A DNA stretch of 9,915 nucleotides from an uncultured beta proteobacterium (GTDB taxonomy: Bacteria; Pseudomonadota; Gammaproteobacteria; Burkholderiales; Burkholderiaceae_B): the NCBI GenBank assembly GCA_903929925.1, contig CAIYWO010000019.1, forward strand, positions 1 through 9,915. Direction: 5' to 3'. Position 1 is the first letter of the stretch; every line of letters starts with the position of its first letter. The notes under the pieces were generated by a model. It did not search any database. It saw only the letters and a list, made by a program, of their open reading frames with translations, and was not told the origin of the DNA. The position numbers were made by a program, and so were the translations under genes. This document shows positions 1 to 7,314 of this stretch, one piece after another.

Positions 1-233
1 CTCGCGATGGTCCCCATCGCATTTTCGCGTGCGACTGCGCCTGCTAAACGGTGGGCAGACACGCCCACCCCCATGCCGCCCTGCACAATTGGGGATATTT
101 TCTTACCAACGATGGAAAGCGGGGTAAACCAAGAGTCTGAATGTGTGGTCATGCAAACACAGTACCGTAGGCTTTGACTCTTGGCCTACGGCGACATGTC
201 ATTTGTTTGATTCAAAACAAACTTTCGTGATGT
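1..233. other. Non-coding stretch rich in inverted repeats
   Basis: No convincing gene is seen here. Besides the hairpin at 4-20 it contains perfect inverted repeats: GGTGGGC (50-56) with GCCCACC (63-69), CCGTAGGC (165-172) with GCCTACGG (184-191), and TTTGTTT (202-208) with AAACAAA (215-221). A longer-range pair, CCAAGAGTC (129-137) with GACTCTTGG (176-184), overlaps the 165-191 hairpin and would compete with it. The last repeat lies just past the end of the minus-strand gene at 234 and could help end its transcript. None of the hairpins after 25 has a clear T tract. Confidence 0.5.
4..25 (+). terminator. Candidate rho-independent terminator of a gene left of the window
   Basis: A perfect 7-bp GC-rich stem, GCGATGG (4-10) and CCATCGC (14-20), has a 3-base loop and is followed directly by ATTTT (21-25). 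This would suit a plus-strand gene ending just left of the window, but that gene is not visible. The T tract is short, so the call is tentative. Confidence 0.4.
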
Positions 234-518
234 TTATTTGAAATACGTCTCAATGAAGTGCTTGCCAAGGAAGCCAAGCAAGGCAAGCAGCGCTCCGTAA
301 TGCGCAGTCATGAGCCAAAAGGTCTTTCGCTCGATTTCTGAGCGCAACTCAATACGAACGTCAGAAATATCCTGACGCAAGGCGGCCTGCCCCTGGATCA
401 TGTCAACCCGCAGGTCGGACACAGCCTGACTTAGTTGCGCCATGCTGTTGTCGAGGCGCTCGATTAACTTGCTGTTTTGCTCTACTAGTAACTCAAGGGT
501 GTACACGCGTTTTTCCAT
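234..518 (-). CDS. Small coiled-coil protein with C-terminal membrane segment
   Basis: This encodes a 94-residue protein of unknown function. Residues about 5-65 are heptad-like and rich in Leu, Ile, Val, Gln, Glu and Arg, as expected for an amphipathic helix or coiled coil. Residues about 67-84 form one hydrophobic segment (FWLMTAHYGALLALLGFLG), followed by a short tail ending in FK. The layout suggests a C-tail-anchored protein with its coiled coil in the cytoplasm, possibly oligomeric. It resembles many small coiled-coil plus membrane-helix proteins (XhlA-like or DUF1640-like in shape), but I cannot assign a family. It lies 107 bases downstream of the dehydrogenase operon on the same strand, so read-through is possible. 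The ribosome binding site before the ATG at 518 is weak. The coherent amphipathic-then-hydrophobic pattern argues that it is real. Confidence 0.7.
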   Translation of the reverse strand: MEKRVYTLELLVEQNSKLIERLDNSMAQLSQAVSDLRVDMIQGQAALRQDISDVRIELRSEIERKTFWLMTAHYGALLALLGFLGKHFIETYFK

Positions 519-625
519 ACAGAAATCATAGTCACCAGTGTGAATGATTTCTATTCGGAAAGGTACGCAAGGGCCGATTTATTGGTTAAAGATTGTTAGC
601 AATTGCAACAGTTATCCGACCATTT

Positions 626-2023
626 TTAATGCCAGATGGATTCGTCAGAAGACTCTGCCAAACCAGAAAAGGCGGCAACCGGCACAGGCTTAAGCGGTGC
701 ACGGATTCGGTAAGCTCCGATCTCGTCTGGTGTTTTACCTAGCTCTTTCGCAAGAATCTGGGTCACGACACCGCCACACACCCGGCCTTGACAGGGGCCC
801 ATGCCGCAGCGACTAAAAAACTTAGTCTGATTCGGACCCTGGCAACCTAAACTTGCCATCTCCCGAATACGACCAGCCGTTACCTCTTCACAGCGGCAAA
901 CTATCGCCTCATCAACGGGCTCGGTAATATCAGCAGGCGGGCAGTACAAGGCATCTAAAAATGGACGAACCCTGAGATCACGATCGCGGGCACGATGGTA
1001 GGGAATCACGTAGCGATCAAAATCACTTCGCGATAATTTTCCAAGCTCAAGCGCTGCGCCGAGAGCTGCCAGGGCGCCAGAGTTCTGTGCAGCAAGCGCA
1101 CCGCCAATTGCAGCTCCGTCACCGGCAACGCGAAAGCCGGGCATTGAGGTCTGACCGTAGGCGTCACACACAACATTAAATGCACGTTGAGCATCACTCC
1201 AGACATGATCAACACGCATCAGACGGGAAATCTGCGTGTTGGGGATGACACCATGATGCAAGAGGACTAAGTCTGCCGCTACGGTGTGGCCCGTCCCAGC
1301 AACAGCAAAGGACAGGCCTTCCGCCTGCCCCTTACCGATAACAGACAAAGCGCTTGCATTCTTGAACCAGGGAACGCCTGCTCGGCGCAAACGCGCCATC
1401 ATTTTGACGCCTTTAAATAAATACTCTGCGGCGCCTAAAGCTCTGGGGAGGCATTTGAGTGCAGCGATTCGATTTGAAGCGGGACTTGTCTCTACGATGC
1501 CAGCGATATTCGCACCCGCATCCAGCAATTGGCAGGCGACCAGATATAACAGCGGTCCACCACCCGCCAAGATGGTGCGACCAGACGGCACGCTGCCCGA
1601 GGATTTAAGTGCAATTTGGGCAGCACCAACATTCATCACACCGGGCAAGGTCCAGCCTGGTATCGGAGAGGCCCGCTCTAGCGCACCGGAGGCGGCAATG
1701 AGCTGGGGAGCTTGAAACTGTAACGCAGCGCCTTTAGCAAAAGCGGTAACACTCAGGTTGCGGGAAATATCCCACGCCAGAGCGTCGTGCCGAACATCCA
1801 CACCCGCTACGCGCATCGCTTCGAGCAGCGTTGCACCATGCAAATAATCCGTGCCCAGCAGCTTCGCCACAGCGGGATGAACTGTTGCAACATTACGATA
1901 AATCTGCCCGCCGGACTGTGGCTGCTCGTCTAGCAGAACTGTCTTCAGCCCGAGCGTTGCGCCCATGGTCGCGGCTGCCATCCCAGCCGGCCCTGCACCG
2001 ATTACGATCAAATCATGCGTCAT
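626..2023 (-). CDS. FAD/NAD(P)-type oxidoreductase subunit with BFD-like [2Fe-2S] domain (opine oxidase A / HcnB type)
   Basis: This is the 465-residue large electron-transfer subunit of a heteromeric flavin dehydrogenase. The N-terminal Rossmann motif GAGPAG is at residues 9-14, a second nucleotide-binding glycine cluster (AGGGPLL) at about 153-159, and the FAD-closing VAGDGA motif near 299-304. The C-terminal third is a BFD-like [2Fe-2S] domain with CRC at 376-378 and C406-x4-C411 (RCGMGPCQG), plus C416. This arrangement is characteristic of OoxA/NoxA, HcnB and D-hydroxyproline dehydrogenase subunits. It is expected to take electrons from the FAD subunit through iron-sulfur centres and pass them on, probably towards the respiratory chain; the acceptor is inferred. 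The ATG at 2023 overlaps the preceding TGA as ATGA and has GGAG 8 bases upstream. All expected cysteines are present. It is the last gene of the operon. Confidence 0.93.
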   Translation of the reverse strand: MTHDLIVIGAGPAGMAAATMGATLGLKTVLLDEQPQSGGQIYRNVATVHPAVAKLLGTDYLHGATLLEAMRVAGVDVRHDALAWDISRNLSVTAFAKGAALQFQAPQLIAASGALERASPIPGWTLPGVMNVGAAQIALKSSGSVPSGRTILAGGGPLLYLVACQLLDAGANIAGIVETSPASNRIAALKCLPRALGAAEYLFKGVKMMARLRRAGVPWFKNASALSVIGKGQAEGLSFAVAGTGHTVAADLVLLHHGVIPNTQISRLMRVDHVWSDAQRAFNVVCDAYGQTSMPGFRVAGDGAAIGGALAAQNSGALAALGAALELGKLSRSDFDRYVIPYHRARDRDLRVRPFLDALYCPPADITEPVDEAIVCRCEEVTAGRIREMASLGCQGPNQTKFFSRCGMGPCQGRVCGGVVTQILAKELGKTPDEIGAYRIRAPLKPVPVAAFSGLAESSDESIWH

Positions 2024-2325
2024 GCTTGTGGCTCCAAGTCTCTCGCACCATGTTGTAGGACAACTCGCATCCCCGGTGACACGCGCACCATACAGGCTTG
2101 CACATTCGCTCTACCATCCACTTGCACCAGACAGTCAAAACAGACACCCATCAAACAAAGAGGGGCACGCGGCTCGCCGGACACGGCGGTGTGCCGTAGG
2201 GGCGTCACACCGGCCTGCATCAATGCGAGGGCGAGTATCTGATCCTCCTGTGCCTGTATCAGCTTGCCATCTACATATAGCCCAACCGTATGTGACGTGG
2301 CGACCTCTGCCATTTGCTTAAACAT
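2020..2325 (-). CDS. Small [2Fe-2S] subunit of the heteromeric dehydrogenase (HcnA type)
   Basis: This encodes a 101-residue ferredoxin-like subunit. The cysteine pattern C57-x4-C62-x2-C65-x12-C78 (CLMGVCFDC ... ACM) is the plant-type [2Fe-2S] ligand set seen in HcnA and in the small subunits of opine oxidases and D-hydroxyproline dehydrogenases. It probably relays electrons between the two flavin subunits encoded on either side. I chose the ATG at 2325 because GGAG (2333-2336) lies 7 bases upstream and the resulting length fits the family. A longer in-frame start at 2376 adds 17 residues with no family character and deepens the overlap with the upstream gene. With the chosen start the overlap with that gene is 8 bases. 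The stop overlaps the next start as ATGA. A start at the internal Met5 (2313) cannot be excluded. Confidence 0.9.
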   Translation of the reverse strand: MFKQMAEVATSHTVGLYVDGKLIQAQEDQILALALMQAGVTPLRHTAVSGEPRAPLCLMGVCFDCLVQVDGRANVQACMVRVSPGMRVVLQHGARDLEPQA

Positions 2326-3430
2326 AAAATCGCTCCGCTTTAAAAGACAATGTTTCCGCGGGCTGTTCGCCTCCACGGATCCAATTAGCTAGCGCACCAG
2401 CATGCTGTGCGGCCAACGTCACACCACTGTGGCAGGTGACAACAAAAGCGCCCGGAGATTCAGTAGACGCCTGATAGATCGGAAAACCATCAGGACTCAT
2501 TACACGCAGAGCGCCCCAGGTACGAACAATATTTACGTGCTCAAGCAGCGGGAATGCAAGTTGCGCACGTAACGCAATGCGTGAGAGCTGCGCAAGCGTC
2601 GTGCTGTCATCTAGACCGACGTCCTCTTGGGAATCGCCGATTTGCAGAACACCTTCGTTAGTTTGTCGCACGTGTAGCGTCGGATACTTTAAAAACGGCT
2701 TGACGCGCTCGGTCACGAGAATCTGTCCTCGGTTTGGTGCGACAGGTGCGCGTAGACCAACCATCGGTGCAAGGGTCCGGTTACCCAGCCCAGCTGCGAG
2801 CACAACGCGTTGCGTACCAAACGCTTCACGATTGGTGTGAACCTTAAAACCACCTCCTTGCAAGGTATCCATTGCACTAACACGCACACCGGAAATTAGC
2901 GTCCCACCTGCACTCTCAAAACCCTTAACCAATGCATGGAGTAATCGCAACGGACTGGCATGCCCATCTAGCGGGCAGTAGACCGCACCCGCCACAGCAG
3001 GACCCGTTTCTGGGATCATCTCTTTGAGTTGTCGTGCATCCCACACCTCAAACGGGTATACGCCGTTTAGTTTCTCGCGCAGGGCCGTCAGGCGCGTGAC
3101 ACGGTCGGACAACTCCTTGTCATTCAAACTGATCGCGATGCCGCCGGGTTGCGACAGATCTGGATAGACACCTGTGCGGGCTAACAACTCATCAGCAAAG
3201 GCTGGCCAAGCAGTCGCCGAACCGATCGTCCAGCGCGAGTAATCGGGATTTTCTAAGCCCTTACCCTGTACCCAGACAAGTCCAAAGTTTCCACGTGCGG
3301 CGCGATACGCATCATCACCTTCATCAAGCAATGCAACGCGCTCGCCTTGCTTTGCTAGGCCATAAGCGACTGCCATCCCAACCATGCCTCCACCGATGAC
3401 GATGGCATCCCAATCTTTTTGACTACTCAT
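2318..3430 (-). CDS. FAD-dependent amino/imino-acid oxidoreductase subunit (opine oxidase B / HcnC / DadA type)
   Basis: This 370-residue protein is the probable catalytic subunit, of the DAO family (glycine oxidase, sarcosine oxidase, DadA, OoxB, HcnC). The dinucleotide motif GGGMVG (residues 13-18 within IVIGGGMVG) is followed by acidic D36/E37, as expected for the FAD ribose contact. A conserved block ARGNFGLVWVQGKG at about 45-58 is one I associate with opine-oxidase-B-like proteins. Near the C-terminus, WGALRVMSPDGFPI and CHSGVTLAAQHAG match the FAD-closing region of DAO enzymes. It likely oxidises the C-N bond of the imported substrate and passes electrons to the iron-sulfur subunits. 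Its length fits OoxB better than the longer HcnC. The ATG at 3430 overlaps the permease TGA as ATGA and has AGGA 5 bases upstream. The exact substrate is unknown. Confidence 0.92.
   Translation of the reverse strand: MSSQKDWDAIVIGGGMVGMAVAYGLAKQGERVALLDEGDDAYRAARGNFGLVWVQGKGLENPDYSRWTIGSATAWPAFADELLARTGVYPDLSQPGGIAISLNDKELSDRVTRLTALREKLNGVYPFEVWDARQLKEMIPETGPAVAGAVYCPLDGHASPLRLLHALVKGFESAGGTLISGVRVSAMDTLQGGGFKVHTNREAFGTQRVVLAAGLGNRTLAPMVGLRAPVAPNRGQILVTERVKPFLKYPTLHVRQTNEGVLQIGDSQEDVGLDDSTTLAQLSRIALRAQLAFPLLEHVNIVRTWGALRVMSPDGFPIYQASTESPGAFVVTCHSGVTLAAQHAGALANWIRGGEQPAETLSFKAERFYV
2333..2336 (-). promoter_or_regulatory. Ribosome binding site fixing the start of the [2Fe-2S] subunit
   Basis: On the minus strand GGAG lies within GCGGAGCG, 7 bases before the ATG at 2325. 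It sits inside the end of the upstream FAD subunit gene and supports the short form of the ferredoxin. Confidence 0.6.
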
Positions 3431-4224
3431 GTTTTTCCTGAGAGAACTTTATCAAGCCCGTAAAACCGATCGAGCGCAACCATTAAGACTAGAGTCAAGA
3501 CAATCAGAACTGTCGACACGGATGCGAGCAATGGATCAATTGTGTGGGCAATGTGGTTATACATTTTCACGGGTAAGGTTTCAGTCGTTGCCGAAGCCAC
3601 AAAAATCGACATTGTGAGTTCATCAAAGCTATTGATGAACGCGATGAGCCAGCCACCAGCGACTCCGGGAAAAATAAGCGGCAATTCAATCTTGCGAAAA
3701 ACTGTCCAACCAGAGGCTCCAAGAGATTCAGCCGCTTGGCTGACGCTTCGATCAAAGCCGGTCGCTGCGGCAACGACTAAGCGCAAGACATAAGGCAATA
3801 CGATCACCGTATGTGCCAACGTTAAACCCCAACCGGTACTCGCACCACCTATCTGCGTCAAAAATCGCAACAAGGCAATACCTAAGACAACATGCGGCAC
3901 CATTAGCGGCGATAACAACAAGCCAAGAATCGCATCCCGACCTGGAAATTGATGCCAGGCAATTGCCATGCCTGCTGGTACTGCAACCAGGGTTGCGATG
4001 GATGCCGCTGCAGCACCCAAGGCTAGGCTACGCCAGAAGGCGTCGATAAAATCTGGCGCATCAAGTATGGCCCGATACCATCTGAATGACGCTCCATTAA
4101 ACGGCATCGAGATATACCCTTTGTCCGTGAACGACACCAGTACAACCATCAGCAACGGCGCCAGCATAAAAATGACAAAGAACCAGTGAAAGGCAATTAA
4201 GGCAATTGGATTGCGTGATTTCAT
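3427..4224 (-). CDS. ABC transporter permease, PotC type
   Basis: This encodes a 265-residue inner-membrane permease with about six hydrophobic segments; the first is at residues 9-31. The cytoplasmic coupling loop (EAA motif) is at about 162-187, reading QAAESLGASGW ... IELPLIFPG, and it contacts the ATPase. Length and motif match the second permease of PotABCD-type importers for polyamines, opines and related compounds. I chose the ATG at 4224 because the first membrane segment begins almost at once, AGGTG lies 5 bases upstream, and the start overlaps the preceding permease stop as ATGA. An upstream in-frame start at 4491 would add 89 residues with no family character, reading through the upstream permease gene in another frame. 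It ends in an ATGA overlap with the FAD subunit gene, which ties transport to catabolism. Confidence 0.93.
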   Translation of the reverse strand: MKSRNPIALIAFHWFFVIFMLAPLLMVVLVSFTDKGYISMPFNGASFRWYRAILDAPDFIDAFWRSLALGAAAASIATLVAVPAGMAIAWHQFPGRDAILGLLLSPLMVPHVVLGIALLRFLTQIGGASTGWGLTLAHTVIVLPYVLRLVVAAATGFDRSVSQAAESLGASGWTVFRKIELPLIFPGVAGGWLIAFINSFDELTMSIFVASATTETLPVKMYNHIAHTIDPLLASVSTVLIVLTLVLMVALDRFYGLDKVLSGKT

Positions 4225-5081
4225 CTGAACACCTGCTTCCAGCGACGCTCCACTAGACGGTTCGCTACCAACGATACCGTCAATACAAGCACGACCAATA
4301 GCACGGCAATAGTTGCCCCAAGCGGCCAGTTCAAATTCCCTAAAAACTCGTCGTAAATTGTTGTTGGCACCACCTTGAGGCGACGGCCGCCAATAATGGC
4401 TGGGGTCGCAAAGGCGCTTGCCGCTGAGGCAAACACAATTAAGCCGCCAGATAATACGCCTGGGATCACTTGAGGGAAAACGATTCGCCACATGACTGTG
4501 AACATGCTCGCACCCAAGGATTCAGCAGCCTGCTCTGTCGCGCGATCAAGCTTCTGTAGAGAAGCCCAAACAGCAAGCACCATAAATGGCATCAAAACAT
4601 GCGTCAATGCAATCACGACACCTGTAAAGGTATAGAGCATTTTGATCGGCGCGTCGATTAAGCCAACCATCAACAACGTCTTGTTGATCAGGCCCTCACT
4701 GCCCAACAGTACAGCCCAACCAAGCGTACGAACCACCACTGAAATTAAGAGTGGTCCCAGCACAACCACCATGGAGACTGCCCGCCATTGAGAGGACAGC
4801 CGACTCAATACATAGGCTTCAGGCACACCGATCGCAATACAGATGAGCGTCACAAGAAAGGCCATGCCAAACGTGCGTACAAAAATTATATGGAAGTAGT
4901 CATCGCCTAAAACCTCCGCATAATTTGCCGAAGTCATGGTGCTACCCATCATCTGCGCAGAGTCGTAGGGATAGAGACTCATAGACAGCGTCAACACGAG
5001 AGGCAACGCCACAAACGCCAGCATGACCAGCACGCTCGGTGCTGTCAGCCAATAGGGTAAGGTTTGGCGCTGAACGGTCAT
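4221..5081 (-). CDS. ABC transporter permease, PotB type
   Basis: This 286-residue permease is the partner of the PotC-like protein encoded next. About six hydrophobic stretches are visible, at roughly residues 12-34, 66-86, 101-125, 150-172, 207-230 and 253-275. The EAA coupling loop lies at about 182-208 (EQAAESLGASMF ... IVFPQVIPG). The N-terminal cytoplasmic piece is short. Length and layout match PotB/first permeases of the polyamine/opine/iron importer family. It starts 3 bases after the ATPase stop and ends in an ATGA overlap with the second permease. No strong ribosome binding site precedes it, so its translation probably depends on coupling to the ATPase gene. Confidence 0.93.
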   Translation of the reverse strand: MTVQRQTLPYWLTAPSVLVMLAFVALPLVLTLSMSLYPYDSAQMMGSTMTSANYAEVLGDDYFHIIFVRTFGMAFLVTLICIAIGVPEAYVLSRLSSQWRAVSMVVVLGPLLISVVVRTLGWAVLLGSEGLINKTLLMVGLIDAPIKMLYTFTGVVIALTHVLMPFMVLAVWASLQKLDRATEQAAESLGASMFTVMWRIVFPQVIPGVLSGGLIVFASAASAFATPAIIGGRRLKVVPTTIYDEFLGNLNWPLGATIAVLLVVLVLTVSLVANRLVERRWKQVFR

Positions 5082-5084
5082 GAC

Positions 5085-6122
5085 TTAGACTTGATTACGA
5101 CGGAGCACACGCGCATGTTCTGCACGCCAACTCAGGCCGACCTCATCCCCTTCGTCGACCGCTGGCAGTTCAATATTTGCCTGCGTCACTTGAATCAACC
5201 CGAGATCAGTTTGAATCTGGAACAACCAGTGATGGCCCAAAAATAAACGCGCGACGACATTTCCACGAATGATACAGTCCGTTTGCACAAAGCTAATTTT
5301 TTCGGGGCGAATGATGTAATCGACCTCACCTTCGCAAGCATCGGACGCGCAAGGCAGGATACGTCCGCGCACCGCTATCCCAGCTGCGACACGTTCACCT
5401 TCAAAAAAATTTGCCTTGCCAAGAAAGGTTGAAGAGAACCGTCCGTTTGGCTCCTCGTACATCTCGACCGGTCGTGCTATTTGCTGAATGCGTCCCTTGT
5501 TCATCAACACCACACGGTCAGCCAGGGTCATCGCCTCAGCTTGATCGTGCGTCACCATAATTGTCGTGATCCCCACCCGCCGCTGCAACGCGCGTAACTC
5601 AATCTGCATCTCTTCGCGCAATTTTGCATCGAGAGCGCCCATCGGTTCATCAAGAAGCAGCACTGGCGGCTGTATGACCAAGGCGCGCGCCATGGCAACC
5701 CGTTGCTTTTGTCCACCTGACAGCTCGCTCGGGTATCGCTGAGCAAAGGCGCCAAGATGCACCAAATCCAGCGTCTCGGCAACCTGACGCTCTAAGGCGG
5801 GCCCCGGCACTTTACGCATTTGCAAACCGAAGGCAACGTTATCGTGAACCGTCATGTGCGGAAATAGCGCATAGCTTTGGAATACGACCCCTAGTCCTCT
5901 CTTATTAGGCTTGAGCTCGGTAATATCTTTTCCATCTAAAACAATGCGGCCGACAGAGGGTTGGGTAAAGCCCGCAACCATTTGTAACGTGGTCGTCTTC
6001 CCACAACCCGAGGGGCCCAGCAAACAAAGAAACTCGCCCTGCTCAACGGACAAACTGCAATCCTCCACGGCCGTGAAGTCGCCGTAACGTTTCACTAAAC
6101 CCTTTAATTCAAGGAAAGCCAT
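5085..6122 (-). CDS. ABC transporter ATP-binding protein, PotA type
   Basis: This 345-residue ATPase energises the importer. All catalytic motifs are intact: Walker A GPSGCGKTT (36-44), Q-loop Gln82 (VVFQSYALFP), signature LSGGQ (134-138), Walker B VLLLDEP (154-160), D-loop GALD (162-165) and H-loop His192 (MVTHDQAEAMTLADR). After about residue 235 comes a TOBE-type regulatory domain (FLGKANFFEGE, then IIRPEKISF), typical of PotA/FbpC/UgpC-class ATPases. It probably works as a homodimer beneath the PotB- and PotC-like permeases. It begins 27 bases after the binding-protein stop and ends 3 bases before the first permease. The family name describes architecture only; polyamine specificity is not implied. 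Confidence 0.95.
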   Translation of the reverse strand: MAFLELKGLVKRYGDFTAVEDCSLSVEQGEFLCLLGPSGCGKTTTLQMVAGFTQPSVGRIVLDGKDITELKPNKRGLGVVFQSYALFPHMTVHDNVAFGLQMRKVPGPALERQVAETLDLVHLGAFAQRYPSELSGGQKQRVAMARALVIQPPVLLLDEPMGALDAKLREEMQIELRALQRRVGITTIMVTHDQAEAMTLADRVVLMNKGRIQQIARPVEMYEEPNGRFSSTFLGKANFFEGERVAAGIAVRGRILPCASDACEGEVDYIIRPEKISFVQTDCIIRGNVVARLFLGHHWLFQIQTDLGLIQVTQANIELPAVDEGDEVGLSWRAEHARVLRRNQV

Positions 6123-6149
6123 GGCAGGATCGTCCGTCAGATTCGTCGA

Positions 6150-7184
6150 TTATTTCTCGACAACACGATTCCATCGCTTCGTCCATTCGGCACGCTGAGC
6201 ATTGATAATGGTGTAGTCCGGCGAGATCAACTTGTTAACCTTCTCTGGCCCGAAAACAACTTTATCCGCGACCTTGGGGTCAAGCTTGGTTGTCTTATTA
6301 ACAGGACCAAACCCAATATCGCTCGCCATTAGGGCTTGTACTTCCGCTGACACAACATGTTGCAAGAATTGTTGGCCCAGCTTTGGCTGAGGCCCACCTT
6401 CTACCACGCATGCGGCCACCATCAGTGCAACGGCCCCCTCTTTTGGATAGACAAACTGAACAGGAGCACCTTGATCCACAACCGACTGCACGCGCCCGTT
6501 GCCCCAAACAACCAAGGCAGCTTCGCCAGTTTGCATCATCTGTGCCATTTTGCCTGGCGAGGGTTCCCAAGCAACAACGTTTGGCGCAACTTTTTTGGCC
6601 ATGACCTCAAAGCCCGGGTCCATTTTTGCTTCGCCCCCGCCACTCAAACGCGCCATCATCACAAGAGTCAAAAGCCCATAGCCATTTGTGATGGGAGGGA
6701 TAACAACTTTACCCTTGTACTTAGGATCAGTCAGATCCTGCCATGATGTCGGTGCCGCCCAGCCATTTTTTGCAAAGATATCTTTGTTGTAGGCAAGACC
6801 GGTTGCGATATAAGCAATACCCACTGACTTATCTCCAACCATGCGTGCGTTTGGATACAGCTCCTTGACTGCGCCCGCGTCCTCGACTTTAGCGCACAAG
6901 CCCTGTCCCACCGCTTGGTACATCGGACCATCATCGATGATCGCCAAAGACATTTCCTGCTTGGCTTTTTGCGCTTGAAGCTTCGCCAAAATATCAGTGG
7001 AGTTACCAGCGATATAAACCACCTTCGCGCCGGTTTTCGCCTCGAATGCGGGAATTATTTTTTCTTTAAATAGTTTTTCGGTCGATCCACCCGACCCGCC
7101 TACGTACAAAGTCGTTTGTGCCGAGGCATAACCGGCTAACAACGCGAGTGCCGTTGCACTCAAGGCTAATAGAGGTTTCCGCAT
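6150..7184 (-). CDS. Periplasmic substrate-binding protein of the ABC importer (PotD-like)
   Basis: This 344-residue secreted binding protein captures the transported solute. Residues 1-22 are a classical Sec signal peptide: basic MRK, a hydrophobic Leu/Ala stretch, then YASA before QTT. The mature part resembles the PotD/AfuA cluster of extracellular solute-binding proteins: TLYVGGSGGS at the mature start, IIPAFEAKTG near the N-lobe, and TSWQDLTDPKYKGKVVIPP in the hinge region. It lacks a lipobox cysteine, so it should be free in the periplasm. I chose the ATG at 7184, which has GGAG 6 bases upstream. The in-frame GTG at 7196 sits on the other side of that site and cannot use it. It is the first gene of the operon and is divergent from the LysR regulator. 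The ligand cannot be deduced from sequence alone. Confidence 0.93.
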   Translation of the reverse strand: MRKPLLALSATALALLAGYASAQTTLYVGGSGGSTEKLFKEKIIPAFEAKTGAKVVYIAGNSTDILAKLQAQKAKQEMSLAIIDDGPMYQAVGQGLCAKVEDAGAVKELYPNARMVGDKSVGIAYIATGLAYNKDIFAKNGWAAPTSWQDLTDPKYKGKVVIPPITNGYGLLTLVMMARLSGGGEAKMDPGFEVMAKKVAPNVVAWEPSPGKMAQMMQTGEAALVVWGNGRVQSVVDQGAPVQFVYPKEGAVALMVAACVVEGGPQPKLGQQFLQHVVSAEVQALMASDIGFGPVNKTTKLDPKVADKVVFGPEKVNKLISPDYTIINAQRAEWTKRWNRVVEK

Positions 7185-7190
7185 ATTGAT

Positions 7191-7194
7191 CTCC
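7191..7194 (-). promoter_or_regulatory. Ribosome binding site fixing the binding-protein start
   Basis: On the minus strand GGAG (within GTGGAG) ends 6 bases before the ATG at 7184. The alternative GTG start at 7196 overlaps the upstream edge of this site, which makes the shorter form the credible one. Confidence 0.7.
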
Positions 7195-7268
7195 ACTGAT
7201 TCAAAAAGCGTTGTCGCGAGACATCGCTAGGCTGAGGGATGAACTAACTATCTTGAACTGACAGTCTC

Positions 7269-7297
7269 ATCCTAGACCTCTGAATAGAGAAATAAAA
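7269..7297 (-). promoter_or_regulatory. Candidate promoter of the transport-dehydrogenase operon
   Basis: On the minus strand TAGGAT (7274-7269) matches the -10 consensus at 4 of 6 positions. A poor -35, TTTTAT (7297-7292), lies 17 bases upstream. A weak -35 is usual for LysR-activated promoters. Transcription would start near 7262, placing the ATATAT-N11-ATATAT box (centre 7326) at about -64, the usual site for LysR-type activators. This is inferred from spacing alone. Confidence 0.3.
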
Positions 7298-7314
7298 TAC
7301 AAAAAAATGATGCT

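Noticed and set aside
1284..1715. Plus-strand open frame opposite the BFD-domain subunit
   Set aside because: It lies wholly antisense to a well-supported gene, has no recognisable domain and no upstream ribosome binding site; a shadow frame.
2326..2376. 17-residue N-terminal extension of the [2Fe-2S] subunit
   Set aside because: It would overlap the upstream gene by 59 bases, and the downstream ATG at 2325 has a good GGAG at 7 bases and gives the family length.
626..3430. Hydrogen cyanide synthase HcnABC
   Set aside because: The three subunits share architecture with HcnA, B and C. The gene order here is FAD subunit, [2Fe-2S], BFD subunit; the FAD subunit is shorter than HcnC; and linkage to an importer and an OccR-like regulator favours catabolic oxidation of an imported compound.
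6357..6746. Plus-strand open frame opposite the binding-protein gene
   Set aside because: Rich in His, Cys and Arg with no domain, antisense to a signal-peptide-bearing binding protein; a shadow frame.
3427..7184. Assignment as a true spermidine/putrescine PotABCD transporter
   Set aside because: The family architecture fits, but the same family carries opines, iron and other compounds. The adjoining opine-oxidase-like enzyme and regulator argue against plain polyamine uptake.
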